From Pseudomonas tensinigenes (GTDB lineage: Bacteria; Pseudomonadota; Gammaproteobacteria; Pseudomonadales; Pseudomonadaceae): a stretch of 64,000 nucleotides of DNA. The stretch lies in contig NZ_CP077089.1 of assembly GCF_014268445.2 (NCBI RefSeq), positions 2,163,501 through 2,227,500 on the forward strand, given 5' to 3'. The notes beneath the pieces are model-generated. The model was not told the DNA's origin and made no database searches. It saw only the letters and a list, made by a program, of their open reading frames with translations. Below, piece after piece: positions 25,275 through 34,463 of this stretch. Each line of letters opens with the position of its first letter. Positions within the stretch are counted from its first letter, which is position 1. Made by a program: the position numbers and the translations under genes.

Positions 25275-27428
25275 CTATTCCTTCGGCTCGCCGCCACCGG
25301 CAGTGATCACTTGCACGCTCATGCGCGGCGTTGCCAGATCGAGTCCGGCTTCGTCGAGATGGCGCTTGAGCGACAGGTTGAAGGCTCGGGACACTTCCCA
25401 CTGTTTGATCGGCGCGGTCTTGAACCGTGCGCGCAGGATCGCGCTGCCGGATTCGAAACTTTCGACGCCCTGTATCTCCAGCGGCGACCAGATGTTGCGT
25501 CGCTGCAATGGATCGGTGCGCATCTTCTGGCCGACTTCACGCATCAGTTTGATCGCGTCGTCGATTTCCATGTTGTACGGCACCGCCACACGGAAGATCG
25601 CGTAGCCGAACTCCCGTGAGTAGTTCTTGATGCTTTTGATTTCGCTGAACGGGATGGTGTGGACGATGCCGTCGATATCGCGCAGGCGCACGGTGCGGAT
25701 GGTCAGGCCTTCGACGGTGCCGAGGTGCCCGCCGACATCCACGTAATCGTCGATGGCCAGCGAGTCTTCGATGATGATGAACAGACCGGTGATCAAATCC
25801 GCAACCAGCGACTGCGCGCCGAAACCGATGGCCAGACCGATCACACCGGCACCGGCCAGCAGTGGCGTGACGTTCATGCCCATGTTCGCCAGCGCGACGA
25901 TCAACGCGATGATGAAAATCGCCACGAACAGCACGTTGCGGATCAGCGGCATCATCGTTTGCGCACGGGCATTCGCCAGACCTTTGCGCGAGCGGGTGAG
26001 GGCGTGATGCACGGCGGTGTCGGCGAGGATCCAGATCAGCCAGGAGAAAATCAGTGTGCCGATCAGGCTGAACAGTTTGACGCTGACATCATGCCCTTCG
26101 CCCTCGGCGAAACCGATCAGCGACTGGCCCCACACGCGCAGGCCGAGTTCGATGAAGACCAGCCAGACCACCAGGTGCGCGAGAGTGTAGAAGAAGTTTT
26201 TCAGGCGTTCGGAGTACAGCGCGTGGCGTTTCGGTCCGCGTTGCGGTTTCAGTGAGTGGCGGCGCACGAGGCCGTTGATCACCATGCACATCACCAGCAG
26301 CACGGTGCAGATCAGCGATTGGCGCAATGCCGTGCTGGTGTCGCCGGCGGAAACGAACGTGGCGAACAGCGAGATGCCGACCAGCACCAGCGCCGGCACG
26401 TACCAGAAGGTACCGAGGATTTCGATGGTGTCGCTGAGGGCGCGGCGGGTCAGGCGTCGCGACAGCGGCTGGTTGCGGATCAGGTGCGCAATCGGTCGGC
26501 GGAAACGCAGGATGAACAGACCAGTCGACAGCGCCGCGAGGACATTGGCGATGGTCGCGGCGGTGTGGGCCAGATGCACGCCCAGGCTTTCGATCAGGCG
26601 TGGATCGTTCAGCGCCTCACCGAACGCGGCGAAGCTGCCGATCAGCCACAGCGGCCGAAACGCCTGATGACGCAGGATGTACAGCGCCCGATGGCGATGC
26701 GGGCCATCGAGCAGGGAAAACGCGATCACGCAGATCGCCGAGAAACAGGTGCCGACCACCAACGCATAGGCGAGCACCATCGCCAGGCTTTTGCCCAGTG
26801 AAGACGGCAATGCGTAGCTCATGTAAACCGTCATCACCAAGGCGATCAGCCACGGCCCGAGCTTGCGTAATGCAAAGCGCAGCATGTCGAGGGCTTTGGG
26901 ATGCTGCGGCAATTCTTCGGTGAGGCCGAAGCGCATGCGTACCCGATGGCCGAGCCAGATCAGCGCGGCGGCAAGCAGACTCCACACGGCGAGGATCATG
27001 GCGAAGCCGAAGATGATCGGCAGCCATTCGTTGGCCGGCAACATCATGTCGCTCAGCTCTTCCTTGGCCAGGTCGAACTCGTTGCCCCAGCGATTGAGCG
27101 GGCTGTCGGCGCCGGTAAATTGTTTTTCGAAGTTGGACAGGGTGCCGCCGATCAGGCCGAGCACGCCTTCTTCAGGGCTGGCCTGGGCTTTTTTGGTGGC
27201 GTCGCGAAGCTTCTTCAGATCGGTCAGCAGCTGTGCGCGTTGCTTGTCGTTTTCCAGCGACTTGATGACTTCGTCGAGGGACTGGCCGAGCGGTTCCTGG
27301 GCTTCCGGTTGGGCCTTGTTGGTGTTGAGCAGACCGGGCAAACCGACCGCGTGGGCGGGGGCCAGCGGCAACAGCGTCATCAGGCAGACGAGAAACAGGC
27401 TGGGCAAAGCAAAAAGACGAGCGAACAC
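25275..27428 (-). CDS. Large MscS-family mechanosensitive channel
   Basis: A 717-residue protein, GTG start (VFARLFALPSLFLV) with GAGGTTGACC upstream, signal-like N-terminus ending APAHA. A periplasmic coiled region (DEVIKSLENDKQRAQLLTDL, about 55-100) precedes about 10 membrane segments. The MscS core follows from about 480: VTPLLAGAGVIGLAIGFGAQSLVADLITG, the pore-lining helix, then the beta domain (DYVDVGGHLGTVEGLTIR). Larger than E. coli MscS (286 aa), similar to the YbiO-like subfamily with extra N-terminal segments. Known role: releases solutes on hypo-osmotic shock. An extended N-terminal version is possible in the same frame but would lack a proper start context. Confidence 0.9.
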   Translation of the reverse strand: MFARLFALPSLFLVCLMTLLPLAPAHAVGLPGLLNTNKAQPEAQEPLGQSLDEVIKSLENDKQRAQLLTDLKKLRDATKKAQASPEEGVLGLIGGTLSNFEKQFTGADSPLNRWGNEFDLAKEELSDMMLPANEWLPIIFGFAMILAVWSLLAAALIWLGHRVRMRFGLTEELPQHPKALDMLRFALRKLGPWLIALVMTVYMSYALPSSLGKSLAMVLAYALVVGTCFSAICVIAFSLLDGPHRHRALYILRHQAFRPLWLIGSFAAFGEALNDPRLIESLGVHLAHTAATIANVLAALSTGLFILRFRRPIAHLIRNQPLSRRLTRRALSDTIEILGTFWYVPALVLVGISLFATFVSAGDTSTALRQSLICTVLLVMCMVINGLVRRHSLKPQRGPKRHALYSERLKNFFYTLAHLVVWLVFIELGLRVWGQSLIGFAEGEGHDVSVKLFSLIGTLIFSWLIWILADTAVHHALTRSRKGLANARAQTMMPLIRNVLFVAIFIIALIVALANMGMNVTPLLAGAGVIGLAIGFGAQSLVADLITGLFIIIEDSLAIDDYVDVGGHLGTVEGLTIRTVRLRDIDGIVHTIPFSEIKSIKNYSREFGYAIFRVAVPYNMEIDDAIKLMREVGQKMRTDPLQRRNIWSPLEIQGVESFESGSAILRARFKTAPIKQWEVSRAFNLSLKRHLDEAGLDLATPRMSVQVITAGGGEPKE

Positions 27429-27505
27429 TAGGCGGTCAACCTCGCAAGGGGCGGATTCGCTGGAGTGTACGAGGCCCACTAATGCAATGCGAGCCGGGCG
27501 CGGAT

Positions 27506-27682
27506 TTATTCGTTGAGTTTGGCGAGGATCTTGTACACCACCGTGGCGAGGATCGTCAGCATGCCGACCCACATGGCAAACACCCCGGCGTTCTTGTCAC
27601 GGAAGTTGAAACCGATCGCCAACAGGATCATTCCGCACAGGATGGGAATGAGCATGGCGTGGAACGAAGACATCGAGATCAT
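27506..27682 (-). CDS. 58-residue small inner-membrane protein
   Basis: A short frame (MISMSSFHAMLIPILCGMIL at its start) with two hydrophobic segments, about residues 8-25 and 35-52, separated by NFRDKNAGV. The stop is TAA just upstream of the MscS gene. AAGG sits eight bases before the ATG. Length and pattern resemble small conserved membrane proteins of unknown role in pseudomonads. It was found by reading the minus strand; the opposite strand has a longer but non-coding frame. It may be co-transcribed with the MscS gene. Confidence 0.7.
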   Translation of the reverse strand: MISMSSFHAMLIPILCGMILLAIGFNFRDKNAGVFAMWVGMLTILATVVYKILAKLNE

Positions 27683-27801
27683 GGAGACTGCCTTGTCGAA
27701 ATGAATGATGTAAGTCTAGGTCGGTTTTGGTGGAGCGGTTCTGATGTGTATCAGAATTGAGCCGGTTTCAAAATGAAATTTGTGCTGCCTGGACTGACGC
27801 T

Positions 27802-27882
27802 TTCGCGAGCAGGCTCGCTCCCACATTTGAAATGCATTCCAAGGTGGGAGCGACGGTGCGACGATTCGACCTGCTCGCGAAG
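27802..27882. repeat. Canonical 24-base repeat plus degenerate composite copy
   Basis: TTCGCGAGCAGGCTCGCTCCCACA (about 27802-27825) followed by a composite GGTGGGAGCGACGGTGCGACGATTCGACCTGCTCGCGAAG. It lies downstream of the M18 aminopeptidase gene. Confidence 0.7.
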
Positions 27883-27885
27883 CTT

Positions 27886-29175
27886 TTAAGGCAACTCGCG
27901 GCAGGCGTAGAACGCGCTCAGCACTTTGACCAGATGCGCCAGGTCGTGGCTGCCGCACAGTTCGCGGATCGAGTGCATGGCGAAGGTCGGCAGGCCGATA
28001 TCGACAGTACGCACACCGAGGTGGCTGGCGGTGATCGGGCCGATGGTCGAACCGCAGCCCATGTCACTGCGGACCACGAAGCTTTGCACCGGGACTTCTT
28101 CGGCCATGCACAGGTGGCGGAAGAAGCCGGCGGTTTCGCTGTTGGTGGCGTAGCGCTGGTTGCTGTTGACCTTGATCACCGGGCCGGCGTTGAGTTTCGG
28201 GCCGTGGTTGGCGTCGTGCTTTTCCGCGTAATTCGGGTGCACGCCGTGGGCGTTGTCGGCCGACACCAGCAGAGATTTCTGGATGGTGCGGACGAACTCG
28301 TCACCTTCCGGCAGCAGACGACGCAGGGTCTGTTCGAGCATCGGGCCATCGGCGCCGCAGGCCGAGCAGGAGCCGACTTCTTCGTGGTCGTTGCACACCA
28401 GAACGCAGGTTTCGTCGGTTTCGGCGGTGAGCAAGGCTTGCAGGCCGGCGTAGCACGACAGCAGGTTGTCGAGGCGCGCGCCGGCGATGAAGTCGCCATT
28501 GAGGCCGATGACCGCAGCACTTTGCGTGTCGTAGAAGCTCAACTCGTAATCCAGCACGACGTCGGCGTTCAGGCCATGTTCGCGGGCCAGTTGATCAGTG
28601 AGTACGGCGCGAAAATCGACGCGCTCGTCACCGGCAAATTGCGCGAGGATCGGCGGCAGTTCGGTCTGCGCGTTGATCGCCCACCCCTGATTGGCTTCAC
28701 GGTTGAGGTGAATGGCCAGGTTGGGAATGATCGCGATCGGTGCCTTGAAATCGATCAACTGGCTTTCGACCTTGCCGTCGCGGCGGAAGGTTACGCGGCC
28801 GGCCAGCGACAGGTCGCGGTCGAACCACGGTGCCAGCAGCGCGCCGCCGTAGACTTCAACGCCCAGTTGCCAGAAGCCCTGACGCTGCAACTCCGGTTGC
28901 GGCTTGACCCGCAGGCACGGGCTGTCGGTGTGCGCGCCGACCAGGCGGATGCCGCCGTGCAGTGGCGAAGTGCGGCCCATTTTGATCGCGACTATCGAGG
29001 AGTCGTTGCGGGTGACGTAATAGCGGCCGTTCGGCTCGGTGGTCCATGGTTCGCGCTCGTCGAGGCGCACGAAACCGGCAGCCTCCAGACGCTGCACCAG
29101 ACTGGCAGTGGCGTGGAACGGGGTAGGGGAGGCCTTGAGAAAGTCGATCAGGCCTTGGTTCAACTCTTCGCGCAT
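27886..29175 (-). CDS. apeB: M18-family (aspartyl) aminopeptidase
   Basis: A 429-residue cytoplasmic metallopeptidase. Family landmarks: the N-terminal SPTPFHATA (about 15-23) and the first His ligand in [16 protein letters not shown] (about 79-94); [21 protein letters not shown] (about 256-265), with the bridging/ catalytic acidic residues; and the C-terminal [12 protein letters not shown] with histidine-rich tail (IRELCGSHD). Length is typical for the family (about 430). GGAG precedes the ATG. It removes N-terminal acidic residues from peptides. The gene order apeB-rluA-min is conserved in Pseudomonas. Confidence 0.92.
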   Translation of the reverse strand: MREELNQGLIDFLKASPTPFHATASLVQRLEAAGFVRLDEREPWTTEPNGRYYVTRNDSSIVAIKMGRTSPLHGGIRLVGAHTDSPCLRVKPQPELQRQGFWQLGVEVYGGALLAPWFDRDLSLAGRVTFRRDGKVESQLIDFKAPIAIIPNLAIHLNREANQGWAINAQTELPPILAQFAGDERVDFRAVLTDQLAREHGLNADVVLDYELSFYDTQSAAVIGLNGDFIAGARLDNLLSCYAGLQALLTAETDETCVLVCNDHEEVGSCSACGADGPMLEQTLRRLLPEGDEFVRTIQKSLLVSADNAHGVHPNYAEKHDANHGPKLNAGPVIKVNSNQRYATNSETAGFFRHLCMAEEVPVQSFVVRSDMGCGSTIGPITASHLGVRTVDIGLPTFAMHSIRELCGSHDLAHLVKVLSAFYACRELP

Positions 29176-29246
29176 AAGAAACTCCAGACAGCAATGGGCG
29201 GGAGTTTAACGCATCGGCCGGGGAATTGAATCTGCACCCGAACCCT

Positions 29247-29336
29247 TGTGGGAGCGAGCCTGCTCGCGAAAGCGATTGATCAGTCAACATCAATGCTGAA
29301 TGTGAAACCGCTTTCGCGAGCAGGCTCGCTCCCACA
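29247..29336. repeat. Inverted pair of the 24-base repeat between apeB and rluA
   Basis: Copies at 29247-29270 and 29313-29336 in opposite orientation with 42 bases between. Same spacing as the pair at 21047. Confidence 0.85.
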
Positions 29337-29353
29337 GGGGGCAGTGTGGTCTG

Positions 29354-29989
29354 TCAGAACGGCGCAGGGCACTCGAAGCGCAGGCGTTCGCCGGTTTGCG
29401 GGTGGGTGAAGCTGAGCATGCTCGCGTGCAGGCACAGGCGTGGCCATGCCGCCAGCGCCTGCTCGTGGGCGTAGAGCCCGTCACCCAGCAGCGGATGCCC
29501 GATCGACAGCATGTGCACGCGCAACTGGTGCGAACGACCAGTGATCGGCGTCAACTCTACACGACACCAGTCACCGCAACGCTCCAGTACACGCCAGAAG
29601 GTCAGCGCATGCTTGCCGAATTCATGGTCGACCACATGACGCGGTTTGGTCGGCGGGTCATAACGCAGCGGCAAGTCGATGCTGCCACTGTCGAGTTCCG
29701 GCTGACCCCAGGCCAAAGCGGTGTAGGCCTTTTCGGTTTCGCGGTCGTGAAACTGGCGCGACAATTCGCGGTGCGTGTCGGCGTCACGGGCGAGCAGAAT
29801 GATGCCGGAGGTTTCCCAGTCCAGACGATGGACGATGCGCGCTTCCGGGTAGCCGTTTTCCTGCAAACGGGTAATCAGGCAATCCTTGTTGTCGTCAGCG
29901 CGACCGGGCACCGAGAGCAGCAACGTCGGTTTGTTCACCACCAGTACGGCGGCGTCCTGATGGAGGATGTGGATGTTGGACAGCGGCAT
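29354..29989 (-). CDS. rluA: Pseudouridine synthase RluA
   Basis: A 211-residue enzyme. The catalytic aspartate motif is HRLDWETSGI (about 54-63) and the substrate-binding loop is GRSHQLRVHML (about 150-160), both typical of the RluA class. Length matches E. coli RluA (219 aa), without the S4 domain of RluC/RluD. Known role: isomerises uridine in 23S rRNA helix 35 and in a set of tRNAs. The gene lies just downstream of the min operon, separated by a 32-bp perfect inverted repeat. Confidence 0.93.
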   Translation of the reverse strand: MPLSNIHILHQDAAVLVVNKPTLLLSVPGRADDNKDCLITRLQENGYPEARIVHRLDWETSGIILLARDADTHRELSRQFHDRETEKAYTALAWGQPELDSGSIDLPLRYDPPTKPRHVVDHEFGKHALTFWRVLERCGDWCRVELTPITGRSHQLRVHMLSIGHPLLGDGLYAHEQALAAWPRLCLHASMLSFTHPQTGERLRFECPAPF

Positions 29990-30041
29990 TAAAACAGCCT
30001 CGTAACAAATGCCAACGGCGGCTCGGAACTGCTGATAACCC

Positions 30042-30114
30042 TGTAGGAGCTGCCGAAGGCTGCGATCTTTTGACGTTGAAGATCAAAAGATCGCAGCCTT
30101 CGGCAGCTCCTACA
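30042..30114. repeat. 32-bp perfect inverted repeat (AGGAGCTGCCGAAGGCTGCG type)
   Basis: Left arm 30042-30073 and right arm 30083-30114 are perfectly complementary, loop CGTTGAAGA. The arm ends with GATCTTTTGA. The same family occurs at 34378-34457. It lies just after minE and before rluA, so it can act as the terminator of the min operon or as a binding site. Confidence 0.85.
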
Positions 30115-30158
30115 CAAGCATCAATAGTCCGAGCCGCCGTAGCGACTGCCAAATCGAC

Positions 30159-30413
30159 TCAGCGATCGGGCAGGGTGATGTTGAGTTCCAGAATCGAGCA
30201 ACTGCCCTGGCTTTCCAGTGCAACATGTACGTCGTCGTTGCCGATGTTGACGTACTTGCGGATCACGTCGACCAGTTCCTTCTGCAAGGCTGGCAAGTAA
30301 TCCGGCGTGCTGCGCTGGCCGCGCTCATGCGCCACGATGATCTGCAGACGCTCTTTCGCTACCGAGGCGGTACTTGGCTTTTTGTTGGCACGAAAGAAGT
30401 CAAAAAGGTTCAT
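30159..30413 (-). CDS. minE: Cell-division topological factor MinE
   Basis: An 84-residue protein with N-terminal anti-MinCD region ([20 protein letters not shown]) and the C-terminal topological-specificity domain ([19 protein letters not shown], then [11 protein letters not shown]). Its length equals other gammaproteobacterial MinE proteins (about 84-88). The ATG overlaps the minD stop codon (TAATG), so the two are co-translated. It stimulates the MinD ATPase and sweeps MinCD from mid-cell. Confidence 0.97.
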   Translation of the reverse strand: MNLFDFFRANKKPSTASVAKERLQIIVAHERGQRSTPDYLPALQKELVDVIRKYVNIGNDDVHVALESQGSCSILELNITLPDR

Positions 30414-31225
30414 TACCTACCTCCAAACAGGCGCTCGAAGAATCCCTTCTTCTCGACATCGAGGAAACGGTGGGCTTTTTCTTTGCCCAGCAAACGGTCG
30501 ACGGTATCGCTGTAAGCCTGACCGGCATCGCTCTGGTCGTCGAGAATCACCGGCACGCCCTGGTTGGATGCCTTGAGTACCGCCTGGGATTCCGGGATCA
30601 CGCCGAGCAGGGTTACCGAGAGGATTTCCTTGACGTCTTCAACGCCCAGCATCTCGCCCTTTTCAACACGCTCCGGGTGGTAGCGAGTGATCAGCAGGTG
30701 TTCCTTGATCGGGTCTTCGCCACGTTCGGCACGACGCGATTTGCTCGCCAGCAGGCCGAGCATGCGGTCCGAATCTCGTACCGAAGACACTTCCGGGTTG
30801 GTCACGACGATCGCTTCATCAGCGAAGTACATGGCCAGGTGCGCACCTTTTTCGATGCCGGCCGGGGAGTCGCAGACGACGAACTCGAATTGCTCCTTGA
30901 GTTCCATCAGGACTTTTTCCACGCCTTCGACAGTCAGCGCGTCTTTGTCGCGGGTCTGACTGGCAGCCAGTACGTAGAGGTTTTCCAGGCGCTTGTCTTT
31001 GATCAGGGCCTGTTGCAGGTTGGCTTCGCCGTTGACCACGTTGACGAAGTCATACACCACGCGGCGCTCGCAACCCATGATCAGGTCAAGGTTACGCAAG
31101 CCCACGTCGAAGTCGACGATCACTGTTTTGTGGCCGCGCAGAGCGAGGCCGGTACCGATAGCGGCGCTGGTGGTGGTCTTACCCACACCACCCTTGCCGG
31201 ATGTAACCACGAGAATCTTGGCCAA
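30413..31225 (-). CDS. minD: Septum-site determining ATPase MinD
   Basis: A 270-residue deviant Walker ATPase. P-loop [12 protein letters not shown] (residues 10-21), switch [10 protein letters not shown], Walker B-like VVCDSPAG. The C-terminal amphipathic membrane-targeting helix is [11 protein letters not shown]. MinD binds the membrane in the ATP form and recruits MinC. Second gene of minCDE. The 169 bases between minC and minD have no strong hairpin, so the genes are probably co-transcribed. Confidence 0.97.
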   Translation of the reverse strand: MAKILVVTSGKGGVGKTTTSAAIGTGLALRGHKTVIVDFDVGLRNLDLIMGCERRVVYDFVNVVNGEANLQQALIKDKRLENLYVLAASQTRDKDALTVEGVEKVLMELKEQFEFVVCDSPAGIEKGAHLAMYFADEAIVVTNPEVSSVRDSDRMLGLLASKSRRAERGEDPIKEHLLITRYHPERVEKGEMLGVEDVKEILSVTLLGVIPESQAVLKASNQGVPVILDDQSDAGQAYSDTVDRLLGKEKAHRFLDVEKKGFFERLFGGR

Positions 31226-31394
31226 GGTGTTTCACCCCTAAGGAAGAAGGACTTTTTAGCCCCTGAAAAACATCTCTTGAAAACTACTGCAGTCGGACAG
31301 CCTTGGCTGGAATTCGGCGTTGAGCCTTTTTCCTACTTCGTTTGAGCCGTTTTCGCTACGTTTTAGAGATGCTTGGAAAATGCGGCAGTATCCG

Positions 31395-32132
31395 TTAAAG
31401 CCGAATGATGTTCAACACGTCGCCCGACAGGCTGACCTGTACGCCCGAGCCCCACATAGGGTCGCGACGCAAATCTTCGGAAACCTTGTAATGACCGGCG
31501 ATGGAGATCAGTTCAGCGCTCAATTGCTGACAGAAAATCCGTGCCTTGGTGTCACCCTTCACGCCGGCCAGCGCCCGACCGCGCATCGGGCCGTATACAT
31601 GGATGTTGCCATCGGCGAGAAGTTCCGCCCCCGGACTGACCGAAGACACCACGACCAAATCGCCACCCTGCGCATATATCTGTTGGCCACCACGTACTGG
31701 CGTGGTGATGACGCGGGTCGGTTTGACCGTTGGCTCCGGCGGTTTTTCCGGTTTCTTTTTGACTTCGGCTTCCGCTGTTTCCAGCGGCCGCTCACGGGCG
31801 CCGGACGGCGGCAGCACCGGAATGTCGATGGCGATGGCGGCGGCGATGTCTTCGATGCGGCTGGCGCGAATCGCCAGGGTGCGCAGGCCATGTTGACGGC
31901 AGACGCGCATCAGGCCCGGCAGATCGACGGCGCCTTCGCTCGGCGGCAGTTTGTCCAGCGCCAGAACCAGCGGCGCGTTGCTGAAGAAGTTCGGCGCCTG
32001 GGCGACTTTGGCGGCCAATTGCCGATCGAGGCTTTCGAGGTCGTTACGGGCCAGTTCCAGCACAGTAATGGCCAGCATGCTGCCCTTGAGCTGGAATACG
32101 GGATCTTGGTCTAACGGTTCGGTTTGGCTCAT
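31395..32132 (-). CDS. minC: Septum-site determining protein MinC
   Basis: A 245-residue FtsZ inhibitor. N-terminal domain (about 1-105, starting [20 protein letters not shown]) and C-terminal beta-helix (about 140-240; [20 protein letters not shown], then [18 protein letters not shown]), linked by a Pro/Glu/Lys-rich stretch. The ATG at 32132 is preferred to a frame start 22 codons upstream that reads into the promoter shared with the divergent acyltransferase gene. First gene of the minCDE operon. Confidence 0.95.
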   Translation of the reverse strand: MSQTEPLDQDPVFQLKGSMLAITVLELARNDLESLDRQLAAKVAQAPNFFSNAPLVLALDKLPPSEGAVDLPGLMRVCRQHGLRTLAIRASRIEDIAAAIAIDIPVLPPSGARERPLETAEAEVKKKPEKPPEPTVKPTRVITTPVRGGQQIYAQGGDLVVVSSVSPGAELLADGNIHVYGPMRGRALAGVKGDTKARIFCQQLSAELISIAGHYKVSEDLRRDPMWGSGVQVSLSGDVLNIIRL

Positions 32133-32249
32133 GTCGGCATACAACGGCTTGTCACTAAAAGTGCCGAGACTTATAACGAGAACGCCCGCAGGCCGCAAGC
32201 CGGGTCGAACGATGTAGAATGCGCGGCCACTGTATTTACGGAAGCTTTA

Positions 32250-33182
32250 ATGGATCGCCCGCGTTTTCGAAAAGCATTTCTTGCTCCACGCTTCTGGCCG
32301 CTCTGGTGCGGTCTGGGGCTTTTATGGCTGATCGTGCAGTTGCCGTATCCGGCGTTGCTGACCATCGGTCGAGTTTTGGGCGCGTTGATGTATCGCGTGG
32401 CCGGCGACCGGCGGCGCATTGCCAAGCGCAATCTTGAGCTGTGCTTCCCGGAAAAATCCGCCGCCGAGCGCAAACGTCTGCTCAAGGAGAACTTCGCCTC
32501 CACCGGCATCGCTTTCTTTGAAATGGCCATGAGCTGGTGGTGGTCGCGTGAACGTCTGGCCAAGCTGGCCCACGTTGAAGGCCTGGAGCATTTGCAAAAG
32601 GCCCAGCGCGAAGGCAAAGGCGTGATCCTGATGGCGGCGCATTTCACCACGCTGGAAATCGGCGCGGCGTTGCTCGGCCAGCAGCACACCATCGACGGCA
32701 TGTACCGCGAGCACAAGAATCCGTTGTTTGACTACGTTCAGCGTCAGGGCCGCGAGCGGCACAACCTCGATTCGCTGGCGGTGGAGCGTGACGACGTGCG
32801 CGGCATGCTCAAATTGCTGCGTTCCGGTCGCGCGATCTGGTATGCGCCGGATCAGGATTACGGCGCCAAGCAGAGCATCTTCGTGCCGCTGTTCGGTATT
32901 CAAGCCGCGACCGTTACGGCGACAACGAAATTTGCCCGTCTGGGCAAGGCGCTGGTCGTGCCGTTCACGCAGGAGCGTCTGGCCGACGGCAGTGGTTATC
33001 GCTTGGTGATTCATCCGCCGCTGGAAGATTTCCCTGGCGAAACCGAAGAAGCCGACTGCATCCGCATCAACCAGTGGGTCGAGAGCGCTTTGCGTGCCTG
33101 CCCCGAGCAATATCTGTGGGCGCACCGTCGCTTCAAGAGCCGTCCACCGGGCGAGCCAAAGCTGTACGCCAAACGCGGTTGA
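32250..33182 (+). CDS. htrB: Lipid A lauroyl/myristoyl acyltransferase (HtrB/LpxL family)
   Basis: A 310-residue inner-membrane enzyme. One N-terminal membrane helix (about 17-38: LWCGLGLLWLIVQLPYPAL), then the acyltransferase H-x4-E motif in AAHFTTLE (about 130-137), DQDYG and GIQAATVTATTKFARL. It transfers a secondary acyl chain to lipid A. The ATG at 32250 lies about 117 bases from minC, in a divergent promoter region. LpxL paralogues cannot be told apart by sequence alone. Followed by the patatin gene 35 bases downstream. Confidence 0.9.
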   Translation: MDRPRFRKAFLAPRFWPLWCGLGLLWLIVQLPYPALLTIGRVLGALMYRVAGDRRRIAKRNLELCFPEKSAAERKRLLKENFASTGIAFFEMAMSWWWSRERLAKLAHVEGLEHLQKAQREGKGVILMAAHFTTLEIGAALLGQQHTIDGMYREHKNPLFDYVQRQGRERHNLDSLAVERDDVRGMLKLLRSGRAIWYAPDQDYGAKQSIFVPLFGIQAATVTATTKFARLGKALVVPFTQERLADGSGYRLVIHPPLEDFPGETEEADCIRINQWVESALRACPEQYLWAHRRFKSRPPGEPKLYAKRG

Positions 33183-33217
33183 TTCACCCATCCTTTCAAG
33201 CACCATGGAGTGTTGCG

Positions 33218-34375
33218 ATGAACCCAGCTGAACCGGTCACAGGTTTGATTCTTTCCGGCGGCGGGGCTCGGGCGGCGTATCAGGTGGGGGTGCTGGCGGC
33301 GATTGCCGAATTGCTGCCGGTGGGCGCGGACAATCCGTTTCCGGTGATCGTCGGCACCTCGGCCGGGGCGATCAATGCGGTCAGTCTCGCCAGTGGTGCC
33401 ACGGATTTTCGTGCTGCGATCGAGCGTCTCACCTTGTTCTGGCAGGGCTTTCGCAGTCATCGCGTGCTGCGCAGTGACTGGCCCGGGGTTATCCGTCAGG
33501 CCAGCCGCTTTGTCAGCCACAGCCTGCTCGGCCTCGGTCGACAATTGCCGGTGGCGCTGCTCAACAGTTCGCCGCTGCGCGAACTGCTCAATGAAAAACT
33601 GCACATGCCCGGCATCGCCGAATCCATCGCGCGCAAGCAACTACATGCCGTGGCGGTGACTGCGTTCGGCTATGAGTCGGGGCAAGCGGTGACGTTCTAT
33701 CAGGGCGGCGGCAAGATCGATTCATGGCTGCGCCATCGGCGCATTGGCGTGCCGACGCAATTGTCGGTGGATCACTTGCTGGCCAGTTCGGCGATTCCGT
33801 TGCTGTTCGCGCCGGTGAAAATTGGCGATGAATACTTTGGCGATGGCGCGGTGCGGCAATCGGCGCCGATCAGCCCGGCGCTGCACTTAGGCGCGAGCCG
33901 GGTGCTGGTGGTGGGTGTCAGCGGCAACCCGCGCGGGTTTGATCCGCAGCAGCCGCTGGAGCGCGCTTACACGGGGCAACAGCCGACGCTGGCGCAGATC
34001 GGCGGGCACATGCTCAACAGCACGTTCATTGACAGCCTGGAGAGCGACATCGAGTTGCTGCAGCGTCTCAACCAGTTCAGCCACTTAATGCCCGCCGGCA
34101 CGCCGACCCGCGAGCTCGGTGTGGCGCCGGTGGAAGTGCTGGTGATTTCGCCGAGTCAGCCAATTGATGAGATCGCGGCGCGGCATCGCCAGGAATTGCC
34201 GGCGGCGTTGCGTTTGTTTTTGCGCGGGCCGGGAGCGACCAAGACCAGTGGGGCTGGGGTGTTGAGTTATCTGCTGTTCGAGGCGGGGTATTGCAGCGAG
34301 TTGATTGATTTGGGGCGGCGCGATGCGTTGGCCAAGCGCGAGGAGCTGTGCCGGTTTTTGGGATTGCCATTTTAA
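33218..34375 (+). CDS. Patatin-like phospholipase
   Basis: A 385-residue protein. Oxyanion-hole glycine motif LSGGGARAAYQ (about 12-22), nucleophile elbow GTSAG (Ser about residue 49), catalytic Asp in DGAVRQ (about 210-215). Typical of bacterial patatin-like phospholipases of the RssA/RpoS-regulator and ExoU-like fold, cytoplasmic here (no signal). CATGGAGTG precedes the ATG. It follows htrB in the same orientation and could be co-transcribed. It hydrolyses phospholipids or lysophospholipids, with unknown physiological target. Confidence 0.88.
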   Translation: MNPAEPVTGLILSGGGARAAYQVGVLAAIAELLPVGADNPFPVIVGTSAGAINAVSLASGATDFRAAIERLTLFWQGFRSHRVLRSDWPGVIRQASRFVSHSLLGLGRQLPVALLNSSPLRELLNEKLHMPGIAESIARKQLHAVAVTAFGYESGQAVTFYQGGGKIDSWLRHRRIGVPTQLSVDHLLASSAIPLLFAPVKIGDEYFGDGAVRQSAPISPALHLGASRVLVVGVSGNPRGFDPQQPLERAYTGQQPTLAQIGGHMLNSTFIDSLESDIELLQRLNQFSHLMPAGTPTRELGVAPVEVLVISPSQPIDEIAARHRQELPAALRLFLRGPGATKTSGAGVLSYLLFEAGYCSELIDLGRRDALAKREELCRFLGLPF

Positions 34376-34377
34376 AG

Positions 34378-34457
34378 CAAAAGATCGCAGCCTTCGGCAG
34401 CTCCTACATTGGAATGCGCTATCCCTGTAGGAGCTGGCGAAGCCTGCGATCTTTTGA
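34378..34457. repeat. Second copy of the AGGAGCTG.CGAAG.CTGCGATC repeat, imperfect inverted pair
   Basis: CAAAAGATCGCAGCCTTCGGCAGCTCCTACA at 34378 and a reverse-complement copy with differences at 34426-34457. It lies just before the convergent end of the patatin and Tsx-like genes and can act as a bidirectional terminator. Confidence 0.75.
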
Positions 34458-34463
34458 TTTTTA

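Noticed and set aside
27482..27760. Plus-strand 92-aa frame over the small membrane protein
   Set aside because: It is antisense to the small membrane-protein frame, which has the ribosome site and membrane segments.
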